From Mytilus californianus (taxonomy: Eukaryota; Mollusca; Bivalvia; Mytilida; Mytilidae), in contig NW_026262734.1 in assembly GCF_021869535.1 (NCBI RefSeq), forward strand, positions 72,974,339 to 73,038,338: a DNA stretch of 64,000 nucleotides. The letters are read 5' to 3'. The position numbers and the translations under genes are program-made. Below the pieces are notes generated by a model. That model was not told the DNA's origin. It did no database searches and saw only the letters and a list, made by a program, of their open reading frames with translations. This document shows positions 12,146-24,020 of the stretch, piece after piece (the first letter of the stretch is position 1; every line of letters starts with the position of its first letter).

Positions 12146-13755
12146 GGAGATTTAAACAGGATACATGTTAAAATATTACTTGAATTACTATATACATTTT
12201 TAAAATTTGGACTTTCAGAAAGGTTAGAAAAAGGTTTCGATGAAAAATTTGATTTTCATGTAGGGGAGATTGTTTTTTTGTTTTTTGTGTGTGTGTGGGG
12301 GGGGGGGGGGTGAAGCAGGAGGATTCTTGAAATGAATATGCCGACTTAAAAGAACTGAAAATATACAATCTCGCCCAAGACCAGAAGATATGAATTATTC
12401 TACCACACAGAAAGTAGGATATGATTGTATAATAGTTTAAATTTTCAAAAATGAGTGGAAATAAAATCAACAAAGACGATAAAATATATCACACAAACCC
12501 CAATTTTCAAGAAAGAAAAATACTTGAAAGAATTATACAAACATAACCCCATTCGAAGAATAGACCAACTCTAGTTTTCTGCATTCTTAAGATTCGTACA
12601 AATGTTGTACCAACACTGCCGGATGAAAAATTTAAACCTAAATAGGTAAAAAAAAATTAGATTATAATGCTTCGAATGGAACATATTTCAGGGAGGATCT
12701 TGGTTAGTTTAGAGTGTTCTTTTCGATTTCCATGAAAATTTTACATGATAACGTGTGTCAGTTTATAAAATATATATTGGTCTGGATGTTTAAGAAAATT
12801 AAACTTTACTCTAACGGACTGAGTTAAAATAAGGTCACTTATCAACGAACAATTTTTAAATTAATATGCAATTCCTTGAAAGCTACACATCAAAGGATTA
12901 AATAATTCAATATAAAAGTATTTGCAGTATAGATTTTATTATTATATTTTACAATCACCATGCTAGTATTTTCAAGGAAAACAGACAGGGCCTTTGTTTA
13001 CATTCTGTTCATACACAACAAGACTGCGTAACAAGCCCTAATGTAGTTCTCTCTAAAGCCTAAATTTAAACATATTGTATTGTCATAATGACATACAAAA
13101 ACCTGTTTAATTTTGCAATATTTGTATATGTCATAATTTAATAAACCTTACAGACTGTAATAAAATAAGATTTGCAACTGATCTGATCTTCAAACGTTAC
13201 TTCGATAATTTCCATACATTTGTAGATCAACGAACTCAATAAACCGAATGACGCCTTGGCTAGTAATGACGCCCTTGAATTCTATTCGTCTTTCTACTTT
13301 TTGTTAATGCAATAGGCCACGTGTCTATTAAATATGAAGTTAGAACCCCGCCTATTAATACAAATTATTAACAAATTAATGTGTGGGTTCAATCGTTTTT
13401 AAGAAAATAGCCTTCTTCTTTAAAAGTTATATTTGATCGTCACTAAAGTCCTGTTAAGTTTCATGAAATATATAGAGGCTCTGAACGACCCTCTTACAAA
13501 AGTAAAACGAGAATCATTTTAATTTGTTATTTAATTACTATTATATATCGTATTTTTTGTAGTTCAGTATGTATTTATCGTGCACAGAAGTTGATTATTT
13601 CCCCCTGTGTGTAAACTGTTGATTGATTGATTGTTGCTTACTTAGCACCCATTGGCAACTATTTCATACATAATAAATTCATTGATATGTTCTGCAAGAT
13701 AGCTCTACCGGGAAAAATGGCGGAAAATTTTGCTTTTATCTTATATTAAAGGTAA
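12146..13755. other. No gene seen; G14 tract at 12297-12310
   Basis: AT-rich sequence. A (GT)n run leads into a G14 homopolymer at 12297-12310. The minus frame 12168-12473 has proline codons only because of this run. Confidence 0.4.
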
Positions 13756-13759
13756 CACA

Positions 13760-13995
13760 ATTAAAAGTATAAAATAAGGATTGCCAATAAGACAACCATC
13801 CACCCAGTCCAAATGACGTTGATTTAAGCAACATAGGTTACCGTACGGCCTTCAAAAAATTGGCAAAACTCAGTCAGCTGTAAAAGGCTTCACCATGACA
13901 AAATATGAAACAATTTTCAAACAAAAACCAAAGGCCTAACTTATAACAAAACAATAAAAGATAAACAAAATATGACTGACAACTTCTGAATTATA
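13760..13995 (+). repeat. Interspersed repeat C, diverged copy
   Basis: It carries 'GATTGCCAATAAGACAACCA', 'AAGCAACATAGGTTACCGTA' and 'CGGCCTTCA' in the expected order. It leads directly into the GTCGAC-rich composite. Confidence 0.55.
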
Positions 13996-14052
13996 GGACT
14001 AATTTCACAAAAATTCTTATGATAAAAAAATACTCGTCAGTCTTACGAGTAT

Positions 14053-14350
14053 ACCCTTGTGAACCATGTCTACCCTTGGAAACCCTGTCAACCCAGTTAA
14101 TCCTGTCGACCCACTCTACCCTGTCAACCTGTCGATCCAGTCAACCTGTCGACCCAGCCAATCCTGTTAACCTGTCGACCCAGTCAACCCGGTCAACCTG
14201 TCGACCAAGTCCACCTAGAAGGCCTAGCTCCATGTCTATATATATATCAAATCCCTTTAAGATACTCCGGAACTATTTTCCCTATACCCTACTTGAACCA
14301 AATTATATAATTATAGTGCAACCATTACGAAAGGGAATTTACTTTAAATA
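14053..14350 (+). repeat. GTCGAC-rich composite element, direct copy 1
   Basis: About fifteen 8-9 bp units of the type CCTGTCGAC / CCAGTCAAC, then 'CCATGTCTATATATATATCA' and 'ACTATTTTCCCTATACCCTA'. It is about 95% identical by eye to 15991-16283. A small frame at 14019-14351 reads the 9-bp unit as a three-residue repeat and is not a gene. Confidence 0.8.
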
Positions 14351-15439
14351 AAACATTTCAGTATAACGTACGATAGTCGTAAGATTTATTTTTTTTTGAA
14401 AAGAGCCACTGACTTTACTTGGGACACGCACATAACACGTCACTTATCGTACGATTAGAATTTACTTCGAAACAACAATCGTACATTTTTTTTTAAAGTT
14501 ATCTGTTAAAATTGATATGTGTACTATAAATGCAGGTGTGCTACATTCCAACACAATCTTATATATATAATATATATATATCAATAGAATTTCTTTGATT
14601 TTATGAAATGGTCCTTTTGAAAAATCCGATTGCAGATTTATTTGCTGGAACTCGTATATATTTTAAGCCTCCTTCTGTAATGAAAAAATGTACTAGCGGC
14701 TAGATATACTTAAACTTAAGTAATAAGATGATTCAATTTTCTCCTTGATACCATTATAGGTTGTATGTTCTTATTTATTTGTGTAAATAATGTAATTGTA
14801 TTTTATGTTGTATATCGTATGTAGATTTTGTGATGTTTAGCGGACCTTCAGAAAAATTAGCTTTGGCTAATGAGCCCATCCTTATGAAATACAAATTATT
14901 TATTTTATGTGATTAAGGTTTATGTGGACTCTTTGATTGGTTTTGCAGTGCACTTTTTCTCGTACCTACAGAAGGTGCCAAAATAAACAAAGTTGGGATA
15001 GAGGTTTGAGAACTTCCCCACAGGTAATAATTAAAGTGACCTGGACAATAGATACCTGAAAATAATTGGTGATTTAAACTATGTCATCGAGTGAAACTCA
15101 AATGTTTGTTAATTTTATCATCTTCTGCAGGGACGAAAAATAGTGCACAGCAAAATTCAGCTAAGTTTTCAATTTTCCAAAACATAAAATGCATTTCAAT
15201 TTTATGTATCTAGGTCATTTCTAGATACATAGGTTTGTCTGTACTCAGATTAAATTTTGAGGTGAAAACAGAACCATGTTAGCCAAAGGGTCCACATGAA
15301 CCTTTTTTAAATAGCAGACTTGTCCCTGTGTTGTTCTGAATTACAGGTAATGGCCAAACTCAGTAAAGATCCGTTTAAATTCCATTTAATGGATGAATTT
15401 GGTAACACTATTCGCTACTTTAATGAAATGTTTGCTTGA
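14351..15439. repeat. Interior of the GTCGAC composite; contains repeat I
   Basis: 14820-14905 has a LINE-tail-like string ('AGCGGACCTTCAGAAAAATT', 'GCTTTGGCTAATGAGCCCAT'). 14930-15330 shares 'CCAAAATRAACMAAGTTGRG', 'CACCTTCTGCAG'-like and 'AGGTTTGTCTGTACTCAG' with 24740-25130 (repeat I). No coding frame. Confidence 0.5.
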
Positions 15440-15780
15440 AATAACCAAGGATCAAATAGGGTATAGGGTAAAATAGTTCCTGTTCATTTAACCGGTTGTG
15501 ATTCGGCTTTGTCAGTATGCACTATATAGGATACTCGACATTGAAATAACAGAGGTTGACAAGGTCGACAGGGTTGACAGGTTGGAATTACATGGGTTGA
15601 CAGGGTTGAAACAGTCGACAAGTTGAAAGGGTCGACAGGGTGTACAGGTTGATAGGGTTGACATGTAGGTTTGACATGGTTGACAGGGTTGATAAGGTCG
15701 ACAGGGTAGACATGGGTGATAGAGGTTTCCAAGGTCGACAGAATAACAGGAAAGGTCGAAAGGTTTAACAATATTGATGT
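15440..15780 (-). repeat. GTCGAC-rich composite element, inverted copy
   Basis: On the minus strand the same 9-bp units (CCTGTCGAC, CCTGTCAAC) lead into 'GGAACTATTTTACCCTATAC'. This matches the 3' end of the direct copies but has a more diverged middle. It has more units than the direct copies. Confidence 0.75.
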
Positions 15781-15990
15781 AAATTATAACATTTCATGGG
15801 TGGTATTTCTCGAATACATAAAATGTATAACACGCCACCTAATCTCTGGGTAACTTCATTAAATGTTCGCATTATCTCTTAGTGACTTAGTGAAATAATT
15901 TGTGAAATATTAAACATGTTTTAACATGTCAATAAGTTGATGACTCCAACCTTGCCAGCCAGTTGATGCATGCACAATGTAAACTCTTTT

Positions 15991-16283
15991 ACCCTTGTGA
16001 ACCATATCTACTCTTGGAAAACCCAGTTAATCCTGTCGACCCACTCTACCCTTTCAACCTGTCGATCCAGTCAACCTGTCGACCCAGCCAATCCTGTTAA
16101 CCTGTCGACCCAGTCAACCCGGTCAACCTGTCGACCAAGTCCACCTAGAAGTCCTAGCTCCATGTCTATATATATATCAAATCCCTTTAAGATACTCCGG
16201 AAATATTTTTTCCTATACCCTACTTGAACCAAATTATATAATTATAGTGCAAACATTACGAAAGGGAATTTACTTTAGACAAA
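15991..16283 (+). repeat. GTCGAC-rich composite element, direct copy 2
   Basis: Near-identical to 14053-14350, starting at 'ACCCTTGTGAACCAT' and ending at 'GAAAGGGAATTTACTTTA'. Lacks one unit near its start. Confidence 0.8.
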
Positions 16284-16569
16284 ACTTATATTTTAAACGA
16301 TTCATGAAAACTCATTGATCCTTTGAAAAAACTTACTCTAAAAGGTTATCAATTTAACACCGTAGTGAAATTTGTTGTCTTATTGATACTTTTGTGTGGT
16401 AGACTTGTAATTGGGTTTTGAACTTACATTCTATAACTGCGAGTACTTTTAGATCATTATTTGGTATCTTATGCTTTCATGTAAGTTGTGTTTTGTGTTT
16501 TGTACAACCTATTGAGTATAAAATGTTCCAACAATTTTTTACCGTTTGATCTTAATAAATTGAGCTGTT

Positions 16570-16905
16570 GTACCATTGTCCCAGGTTATGCGCTCACAAA
16601 CATGTTTAACCCCGAACTAATTCTGCATGTGCCTGTCTCAAGTCGGGAGTCTGTCATTCAGTGGTTATCGTTGTTTATTTTTTGTCTTATTTGTTTTCTG
16701 TCAATTTTTTTGTCATGAATTGTGTGTTTGGGTTTATCGTTTGAATTGTTACACATTTTGTCATGTCGTGGCCTGACTATACGGTATGGGGTTTGCTGAT
16801 TATTGAAGGCCGTAGTGACCTATGTTGCTTACGTCATCGTCATTTGGTCTTCGGTAGATATTTTTGTAATGAAAATCATGCCACATCTCCTTTTTTATAT
16901 ATACA
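16570..16905 (-). repeat. Interspersed repeat C, inverted copy
   Basis: It ends with 'ATCATGCCACATCTCC' and contains 'CGGTATGGGGTTTGCTGATT' and 'AACCCCGAACTAATTCTGCA'. The frames at 16488-16948 belong to it. Confidence 0.55.
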
Positions 16906-17440
16906 TATGAATAACCTTACGATTATTCTATACATCAAATATAATTGACCTATAATTGCTTATTATATTTGCATAACAGACTAAACCACAAAAACTTCAC
17001 ATTTTATCAAAGAACCATGGAAGTAAGATCAATGTCAGATGAAACCCACCAGATGTTCATGTACACCTTATATCATTCAATACACTAAATAAAGATGGCC
17101 ATCTGCTTATTGTATTTGAAAAACGGACTTAAATAACGAAAACTAAACCTTGATCACTGACCCATGAGATAAGGTCAAGGTTAGGAGAACTCTACCTAGC
17201 AGACATGTAGACCCTGTAAGGGTTCCATATACATGTACCATGCACATAAAGTTATCCTTTTACTCATAATTAGTGAGAAATTCACGTCGAAAAACTAGTT
17301 TTTGAGCAGTTACTGAACCATGAAAAAGAGGTCAAGGACAATTGACAAATGACACAAAGCATCTGTATATTAGATATGAAGCATCAATTAGGTCTTCTAA
17401 ATTCTATATTTACTTTTATATTGCAAAATCTTCAACCTGA
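16905..17440. repeat. Repeat array D copy
   Basis: It contains 'AGATCAATGTCAGATGAAAC', 'TGATCACTGACCCATGAGAT', 'ACCATGAAAAAGAGGTCAAG' and 'GCATCAATTAGGTCTTCTAA'. Confidence 0.6.
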
Positions 17441-17444
17441 TTAA

Positions 17445-17810
17445 TAAAATTGAGAATGGAAATGGGGAATGTGTCAAAGAGACAACAACCCGACCATAGA
17501 ACAGACAACAGCAGAAGGTCACCAACAGGTCTTCAATGCAGCGAGAAATTCCCGCACCCGGAGGCGTCCTTCAGCTGGCCCCTAAACAAATATATATACT
17601 AGTTCAGTGATAATGAACGCCATACTAAACTCCAAATTGTACACAAGAAACTAAAATTAAAAATAATACAAGACTAACAAAGGCTAGAGGCTCCTGACTT
17701 GGGACAGGCGCAAAAATGCGGCGGGGTTAAACATGTTTATGAGATCTCAATCCTCCCCCTATACCTCTAGCCAATGTAGAAAAGTAAACGCATAACAATA
17801 CGCACATTAA
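17445..17810 (-). repeat. Interspersed repeat B, inverted copy
   Basis: 'GGGGAATGTGTCAAAGAGAC', 'CCCGCACCCGGAGGCG' and 'CTCCTGACTTGGGACAGGCG' are the reverse complement of the 9830-10200 repeat. Confidence 0.7.
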
Positions 17811-19509
17811 AATTCAGTTCAAGAGAAGTAGTTTTGTCATGGAGTCCGTTTAACTGGACTTTGGTTGATCAAATAACGTCAAATTACACAAAGTCTTGTA
17901 GTTTCCTATAACTCATATTTTCTATAATTTGTCATAGAAGTAGACGTTTTCCCCAAGGTTGTATGATATAAGCGATGTGGTATCAACTAAGAATATATAT
18001 TTTACAGAAAAAGTTTAATCGGACGAAATGATGCTTAAAATCGTAAAAGTTTGAAAAAACTTATCTACGTCTGCTCAATCCGTCATCTTTACGCCTGTAA
18101 CATAATTTTAAACGCCCTCAAGTTATATTTCCATTAAATTTATCATGTTGTTTTTATTCTTAGTGACAAATCATCAACAACAAAACATTTCGATGTGTAC
18201 GTATGCACTTTACGTATGTATTCTTACACATTTCAGTCGCTTTCATTGATCATGATACACAGCTGTCATAAAATTAATACCCGATAATTTACGCGTTAAC
18301 CTGGTTAATAATAAGGTAAAATTTAATGTTTAGTATGGGTCAATATGATCTTGTCATCGTCATTTATAACTTTACATCATCAGTAAATAGTGACATTTTG
18401 TTTTCAATAAATTAGAACTCAACTAAATATTATTGTCATACTCAAAGACATATGTAAAATCTGTCGATACCTATATTTTGGCATTCCACAAGGTCATGTT
18501 TTCCTCCGACTGTTAATTGGTTCTTTATACTAAATATATTGAATGTTGGATGTGTACTGATTGATATTTTAGTCTTCATATACATGCTTTATGTATTAGT
18601 TGTTATTGGCTATGAACTAGCTTTCAGAAACTGCAAGTACTCTCACGTCTGTTCTTTGTGCCTTTTTTTTTCTTTTTTAATTTGCTCTCTATCGTTCTGA
18701 TGAGTTAAGCCCTTTTCAACTGATTATTCTAGTTTGTTTTTACATCGGATGTGACCTTGAGAGGTCATACTGGTGTTATGTTGCCGCAGAAATTTCCTTG
18801 CCGTTTGACTGATAACCGAACGTATTTCGTATAATTACGCGGATATTATCGAGTGCAAAATAACATTCCTTATCGCTTGTTATATATTAATTTCATCAAA
18901 AAATATTCATGAAAATAATTTTTAAGAACATAGATAAATGTATGAAAATGTTTTATCGTGAGAAATATATATATCAATAACAAATCATGGATACCGAAAA
19001 TTTGTGTTAACGCACGCGGAAGAATATCACGAGAACGTTTTGCAACAAAAGCGGGAAAATATGAATGCCTACTCAAATTAATCCAATCTATTAGAAAAAC
19101 GAATTATTACAGAAGAGTGTCCACCATGCACTTGCACTGCACTATCATTAGAATAGTAGAATAGAATGATATATAAATGGATGAAAATTTGCCTGTAGAG
19201 TTATTAAGATGATCTGCTATATATATATAACTGGTATACAAATATTAATATAATATATAAGAACAAACCAGAGTATACTGATAACAAATGATTATATCAC
19301 TACGATATAATAATTATTACATGTACGGTGAGGTTTAATTCCCCGTCATTTATTCATCGTCCACACAGGAACTTGTCTCAGAAAAAATATATCTATGAAC
19401 CTTAACCTAACTTTCAGGTATAGAGATGTGATTTTTTTTCTGAGACAAATGCTTGTGATCATCCACCAGAACTTGCGGTCATCCGATGTTCAGTACTTCA
19501 GTATTATAT
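17811..19509. other. No gene seen; repeat H at 18833-18890
   Basis: 18833-18890 holds 'CGCGGATATTATCGAGTGCA' and 'AATAACATTCCTTATCGCTT', which recurs inverted at 62545-62590. The small frames 18870-19164 on both strands follow it and show no domain. The rest is AT-rich. Confidence 0.45.
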
Positions 19510-20130
19510 GTTGTGCTGTTACACCACATTCTATATAAGCCTGTCCCAAGTCAGATGCCTGTGATTGAGTGGTTGTCGTTTGTTGCTGTTTACATAACAA
19601 ATAGAGATGTGGTATGATTGCCAATTGGACAAATATCCATAAAGGTTCAAATGAAGTGGATGTAAGCAATTATAGGCAACCGTACATAATTTCATGCCCC
19701 AAATAAATTTAACCTTCTTCTTATGGTATCTTGGATACGGACTTCACTATGAAAGCTTAACCTTGATCACTGATCTTAACCTTGATCTCTTATCCATTAA
19801 ATGAGGTGGAGATCAGATGAACCGTTGGGCTTGTATGACGAACAGGTAGACTTTGCAAGGAACCCATATACCAAATATAGTTATCATATAACTCATAATA
19901 AATGAGAATTTAACATGACATATAAATACTTTCCAGGTTTTAAGCAGTTGCTGAACGTTGAAAATATGGTCAAGGACAGTGGACATATGACAGACGAAAA
20001 TTATGTAACATAACGCATTTGCATATAAGATATAAAGCATTCCTAATAAATGAAGCTTTATTCAAATAGTAGAAACCGTCGCCGCTGGATCTCACTTCTG
20101 TCACTTTTATCACAGGCGACACAATAAGCT
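19510..20130. repeat. Composite of repeat C (19602-19690) and array D (19690-20130)
   Basis: 'TGTGCTGTTACACCACATTC' and 'TGTGGTATGATTGCCAATTG' are followed by the D strings 'TTAACCTTGATCACTGATC', 'AACCCATATACCAAATATAG' and 'ACCGTCGCCGCTGGATCTCA'. Confidence 0.6.
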
Positions 20131-20252
20131 AAAATGTATTGGGATGAGATAACTGTTTGGCAAGATTTACATCCATGTAGTAGTTTGTAGTAATAGTGGC
20201 ATAACTGATTTGCTCCATCACCAGGTATCTACAACACTTAAAGAGAAGACCT

Positions 20253-20424
20253 GGGTTGCGTTCAATATCGTAGCGGCTACATAGGGCTACGTAGATTTAT
20301 GACTATTGAACGTGTAGCTAGCCTAGCTGCTACATAGATATTGATAGCAGCTAGGCTAGCTACTCGTTCAGTAGACAAAAATCTACGTAGCACTACGTAG
20401 CCGCTACGATATTGAACGCAACCC
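20253..20424. repeat. Large near-perfect palindrome (MITE-like), 172 bp
   Basis: The termini GGGTTGCGTTCAATATCGTA and its reverse complement pair along almost the whole element. The pairing includes GCGGCTAC/GTAGCCGC, CTACGTAGAT/ATCTACGTAG and GCTAGCCTAGCTGCTA/TAGCAGCTAGGCTAGC. Only a few mismatches are visible. A flanking duplication was not clear. Confidence 0.85.
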
Positions 20425-20529
20425 TGATATGTGTGATGCTTCTCCTGACTAAAAATGTACCAGATTCAATGAATAAGTATGTCACTCTGTCATGAAGGAT
20501 CACGAAGCGAGCCTGTTTAGTGTTTTTTA

Positions 20530-20872
20530 TACACCTTATCGCTATTTAGTCTAATCCGGAAAAAAACAGTCATTTAGACAACTTCCTGTTTGGGTCAAGC
20601 ATTGCAACTACAAAGGTCACCAGTAACGAGCTAAGGAAGGAAAATGTTTAGAGAGCGGACATTATGAAACTATGATAGATTATGATTCGCTTTTTTAAAT
20701 CACAATTTAAAATCATAAAAATTCTTTGTTTGAAGTGTTTACATTTCTCTTTGAAAAGTTTTATGTATAATAAATTGTTTAAACAGGGCCCCAGATAGCT
20801 TCAACTGGATGTAAACGTTGTGTTATTTCAGAACTTATATATCCGGATTGGAGTAAATAGCGATAAGGTGTA
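20530..20872. mobile_element. TIR element (MITE) with TTA flanks, PIF/Harbinger-like
   Basis: A 343-bp segment with 30-bp terminal inverted repeats matching at 28 of 30 positions (20530-20559 and 20843-20872; start TACACCTTATCGCTATTTA). TTA flanks both sides directly, which fits the 3-bp TWA target duplication of PIF/Harbinger elements. No transposase is present, so it would be non-autonomous. A Tc/mariner-type TA reading is an alternative. Confidence 0.65.
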
Positions 20873-21110
20873 TTATCGCCAATTTTTATATTATTTAACT
20901 TGCAGGATCTGCATGGGAAATAGTTCAGAAAAGAAATAATTTCTTCCCGTGTAAGCTAATGGTCAGTAGATATATATGATTAAAACTAACAAATTGTAAA
21001 AAAAAACCAACCCACTGCAGCGTACATATTTAAAATGAAAAAAGATCGGTCTGAAAATAAACTGTCAATTTCAAACAGCAACGAACTACAACGTTTTTAG
21101 GGTGAATAAA

Positions 21111-21990
21111 CTGTTGACACAGAGATATGTCTCGCCTTTTTGTAATTTTGATAGTATGATGCAATAAAGAGCTGCGCCATGATCGCATGATACGCCCGTC
21201 GCATTTCAAAGAATAAAGTTCCATAACTTCTCAATGGCATATCAGAAATTTAAAAAAAAACTAAAGGGAGGTTATTTCAAAAGATATAAACCAGTCACAA
21301 AAAGTTTCATAAAAAATGCTCAAAGCGCATTTTTTGAGTTATTGTTCGAAGAACCGGGAAATCTTCCTTTTTTAATGAATAAAACCCCACAACTCGGAAA
21401 AGTAAAATCTAAAATTTATAAAAATCGAAAGGGAGCTCACGTCAATAGATATAAATTCACCAAAGTTTCATGCAAATTGGTCAAAGCGTTTTTGAGTTAT
21501 TGTCCAACATGTTGACGACGGACGGACGGACAGACGGACTGACGGGCAGACGGACGGAATGACGGACAACGGTATACGATAATACGAAATTACGATAAAA
21601 ATTGAGATTAAATTGGCAATATTATTGCAAATACTCCATGGAAATGAGAAATGTCAATGTTATTAGAACATGTTCCCTTTAAACAAACATAAACATACAC
21701 TTTTACTTTAAAACTATGCACAAGTTTCAAAGTCAATGAACCACGACGAGGGGCGAGGCGAATATCCATGGAAATGAGACTTGCAAATGCTAATACGACT
21801 GCTTATAACCAAATATCATTGACTTTACATATGTGGATCATCTTTAACATCATAAATTAAGCAAAAGTTTCAAGGTCAATAGACCATGACTGAGGGGCGG
21901 GACGAAATAATTTCCATGGAAATAAGATGTGCCAATCCTAATACATCTGCATACCAAATAGCATAAACCTACAACTAGCCTAAATGTTAC
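21111..21990. repeat. Repeat array E, copy 1
   Basis: It starts 'CTGTTGACACAGAGATATGT'/CTCGCC, identical to 25163-25187. It includes a GACGGACGGACGGACAGACG block (about 21519-21575) and units with 'TCCATGGAAATGAGA', 'ACCATGACTGAGGGGC' and 'GCATACCAAATA'. The frame 21234-21515 is part of the repeat. Confidence 0.65.
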
Positions 21991-22489
21991 AATATGACAT
22001 TCAGTAATGCTGAAACTCTGTTAGAAGTAAAGCTATAGTTCGTCTTAAAGATACTTGTTATTTTCATTTTCTTTTCCTCTTAAAATATTTTTTTTTATAA
22101 TCACTAGTAACTTGAATTTTTGTCGGTGTCGGTACGACACAAAATTAAGCGACGACAAACAATAGCGTTTCTGCTCTTAATTACACAATACGTTCATTAA
22201 AGTATCAAAACTGACATAAAACACATGTTTAAAATTCATATTGATTATTACGGGTACGGGGCTTTACAGTTTTAGACTCAAAACACGATTTCCGAAGATA
22301 TATGTACTATCTCTTTGGTTAATGATGAGAATATAACTATTCCCGATAAATTTGTCTTCGGGTGCTTTGTATCCTCTAAATTTTTAAAACATTTCGCCTT
22401 GTAATTTTAGTGAATTTTGGAACATTTGTCGATTAAATAAAAGACTGCATTATTCAATGTTTCAATCTCATATAATCCAAAGAAATTAA

Positions 22490-23190
22490 TTTACAGAAGA
22501 CCTTCGAAACATCATTCCTGCCAAGTTTGGTTACCAAACTTTGCAGAGTAGATTTAGAGATGATGTTGAAAATGAGACGTCTCGTATGGTGTGAACTATA
22601 TGCCTCCAATGTCGTCATGTTTGTCAATTGATCGATATTAAATGAGACTCATAAATATAGAGGGTCTTCCAATCATAAACCTTTTTAAAGTTTGAGATCA
22701 TTTCGCCAAGTAGTTTTTGGAAATGATATTTAACTCCAATCAAATCAACAGAAAGTCGATTGTAATGAATTCCTGCTAAATTGGATATGAACTTTAAGAA
22801 ATGTGGAAAATTTACGGACGACGACGGACGCCAAGTGTTGTTATACTTTTATTTTACATAAAATTTGTAGCGAGTCTTTCAATCATAAATCTTTTAAAGT
22901 TTTACATTTTACCAAGCAATTTTGGAATTTTTTTTGAACAAATTGGCCAATCAAAATCAAAATTGTTTTTCATTCAACCAAATTAATTGAAAGTCGATTG
23001 TAGAAGACCTTTTGTACACTTTTCCTGCTAAAGTGGATAGGATAATTAAAGTTTAGAATATTTCGCCCAGTAGTTTCCGTTAGATTTTTTTTAAATTTCA
23101 AAATCAAAGTGTTTTTTATCCAATCAAATGCTAAATTGGATATGAAATTTAAGTTTTACAGACGACGACGGACGCCAAGTGATGGTTAAA
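22490..23190. repeat. Tandem array with GACGACGGACGCCAAGTG unit ends
   Basis: Two to three diverged units of about 350 bp share 'GAAAGTCGATTGTA', 'CCTGCTAAATTGGATATGAA' and 'GACGACGACGGACGCCAAGT' (22815-22837 and 23161-23180). It is a typical mollusc interspersed array. Confidence 0.6.
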
Positions 23191-23539
23191 ATATTATATT
23201 GCATTACATTTATGACAAAAATACTATATAAATTTGTCATTCTTCTTTCTTCCAGGCCTTAACAAGTTAAAAGAGTGCATGAAAATGGTCCTAAATCTTT
23301 AAAATATTTACCATTGAAAACGGCACATTTTTTTTTTCAATTTCCAAAAATCAAAATTAAGCTAAACATTCAAGATGATGTAAATGATGCTCATCGACTG
23401 CTGTTTTAAACAGTAAAGAAAATACAGAATTAACAGACTAAAATATATCGCCTGATTTACTGATCTTGTTTATGGTTAATGTTGAAAGTCTTCAAAAGAT
23501 AAAGGTTCTACTTCAGGTATTATATCGACTAAACATTAT
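23191..23539. other. No gene seen
   Basis: AT-rich spacer between two repeat arrays. Confidence 0.35.
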
Positions 23540-24020
23540 CAATGGACTGGGGTCATGGGAATGCGGTTAAGGTCAGGTGAACCCTGCCAGACGTACATGT
23601 ACAATCTATACACCAAGTACACACACATATATATATATGTATATATAGTTGACCAATTTCTAAATTTATCTTAGAAAAGTACCTATCCACGAAAACTTAC
23701 CCTTAATCACTGATCCATTAAATTATGTCATTGTAAGTTGAACCCGGTCTTAAGTAACAAATATAGTTGTCATATTTCACTCATAAGAAGTGAGAAAATC
23801 ACGTGATGAAAAATATTTTTTTTGGGCATTAGCTGAACTATGAAAATGAGGTCAAGGACACCAGACATACATACGCCAGACGCAAACTTAGTACCATTAC
23901 GCACCTGCATTCAATTATCGAAGTGTTTTTTACCTTCTGTAAAATAAAGCTTGAAACAAATAGTTTACTTGTCTATTTCTCGCATTCTGCAACATTATAG
24001 TTACAGCGAGATACAAAGCT
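23540..24020. repeat. Repeat array D copy
   Basis: 'GGTCAGGTGAACCCTGCCAG', 'TGAAAATGAGGTCAAGGACA' and 'CTATTTCTCGCATTCTGCAA' occur in the order seen at 11508-12145. A (TA)n run lies at about 23622-23646. Confidence 0.6.

Noticed and set aside
14019-16227. Frames with PVD/STQ-like three-residue repeats (14019-14351, 15484-15771, 15970-16227)
   Set aside because: They translate the GTCGAC 8-9 bp minisatellite units; frames break between copies.
21234-21515. 93-codon Lys-rich frame
   Set aside because: Part of repeat array E leading into the GACGGAC block; no domain.
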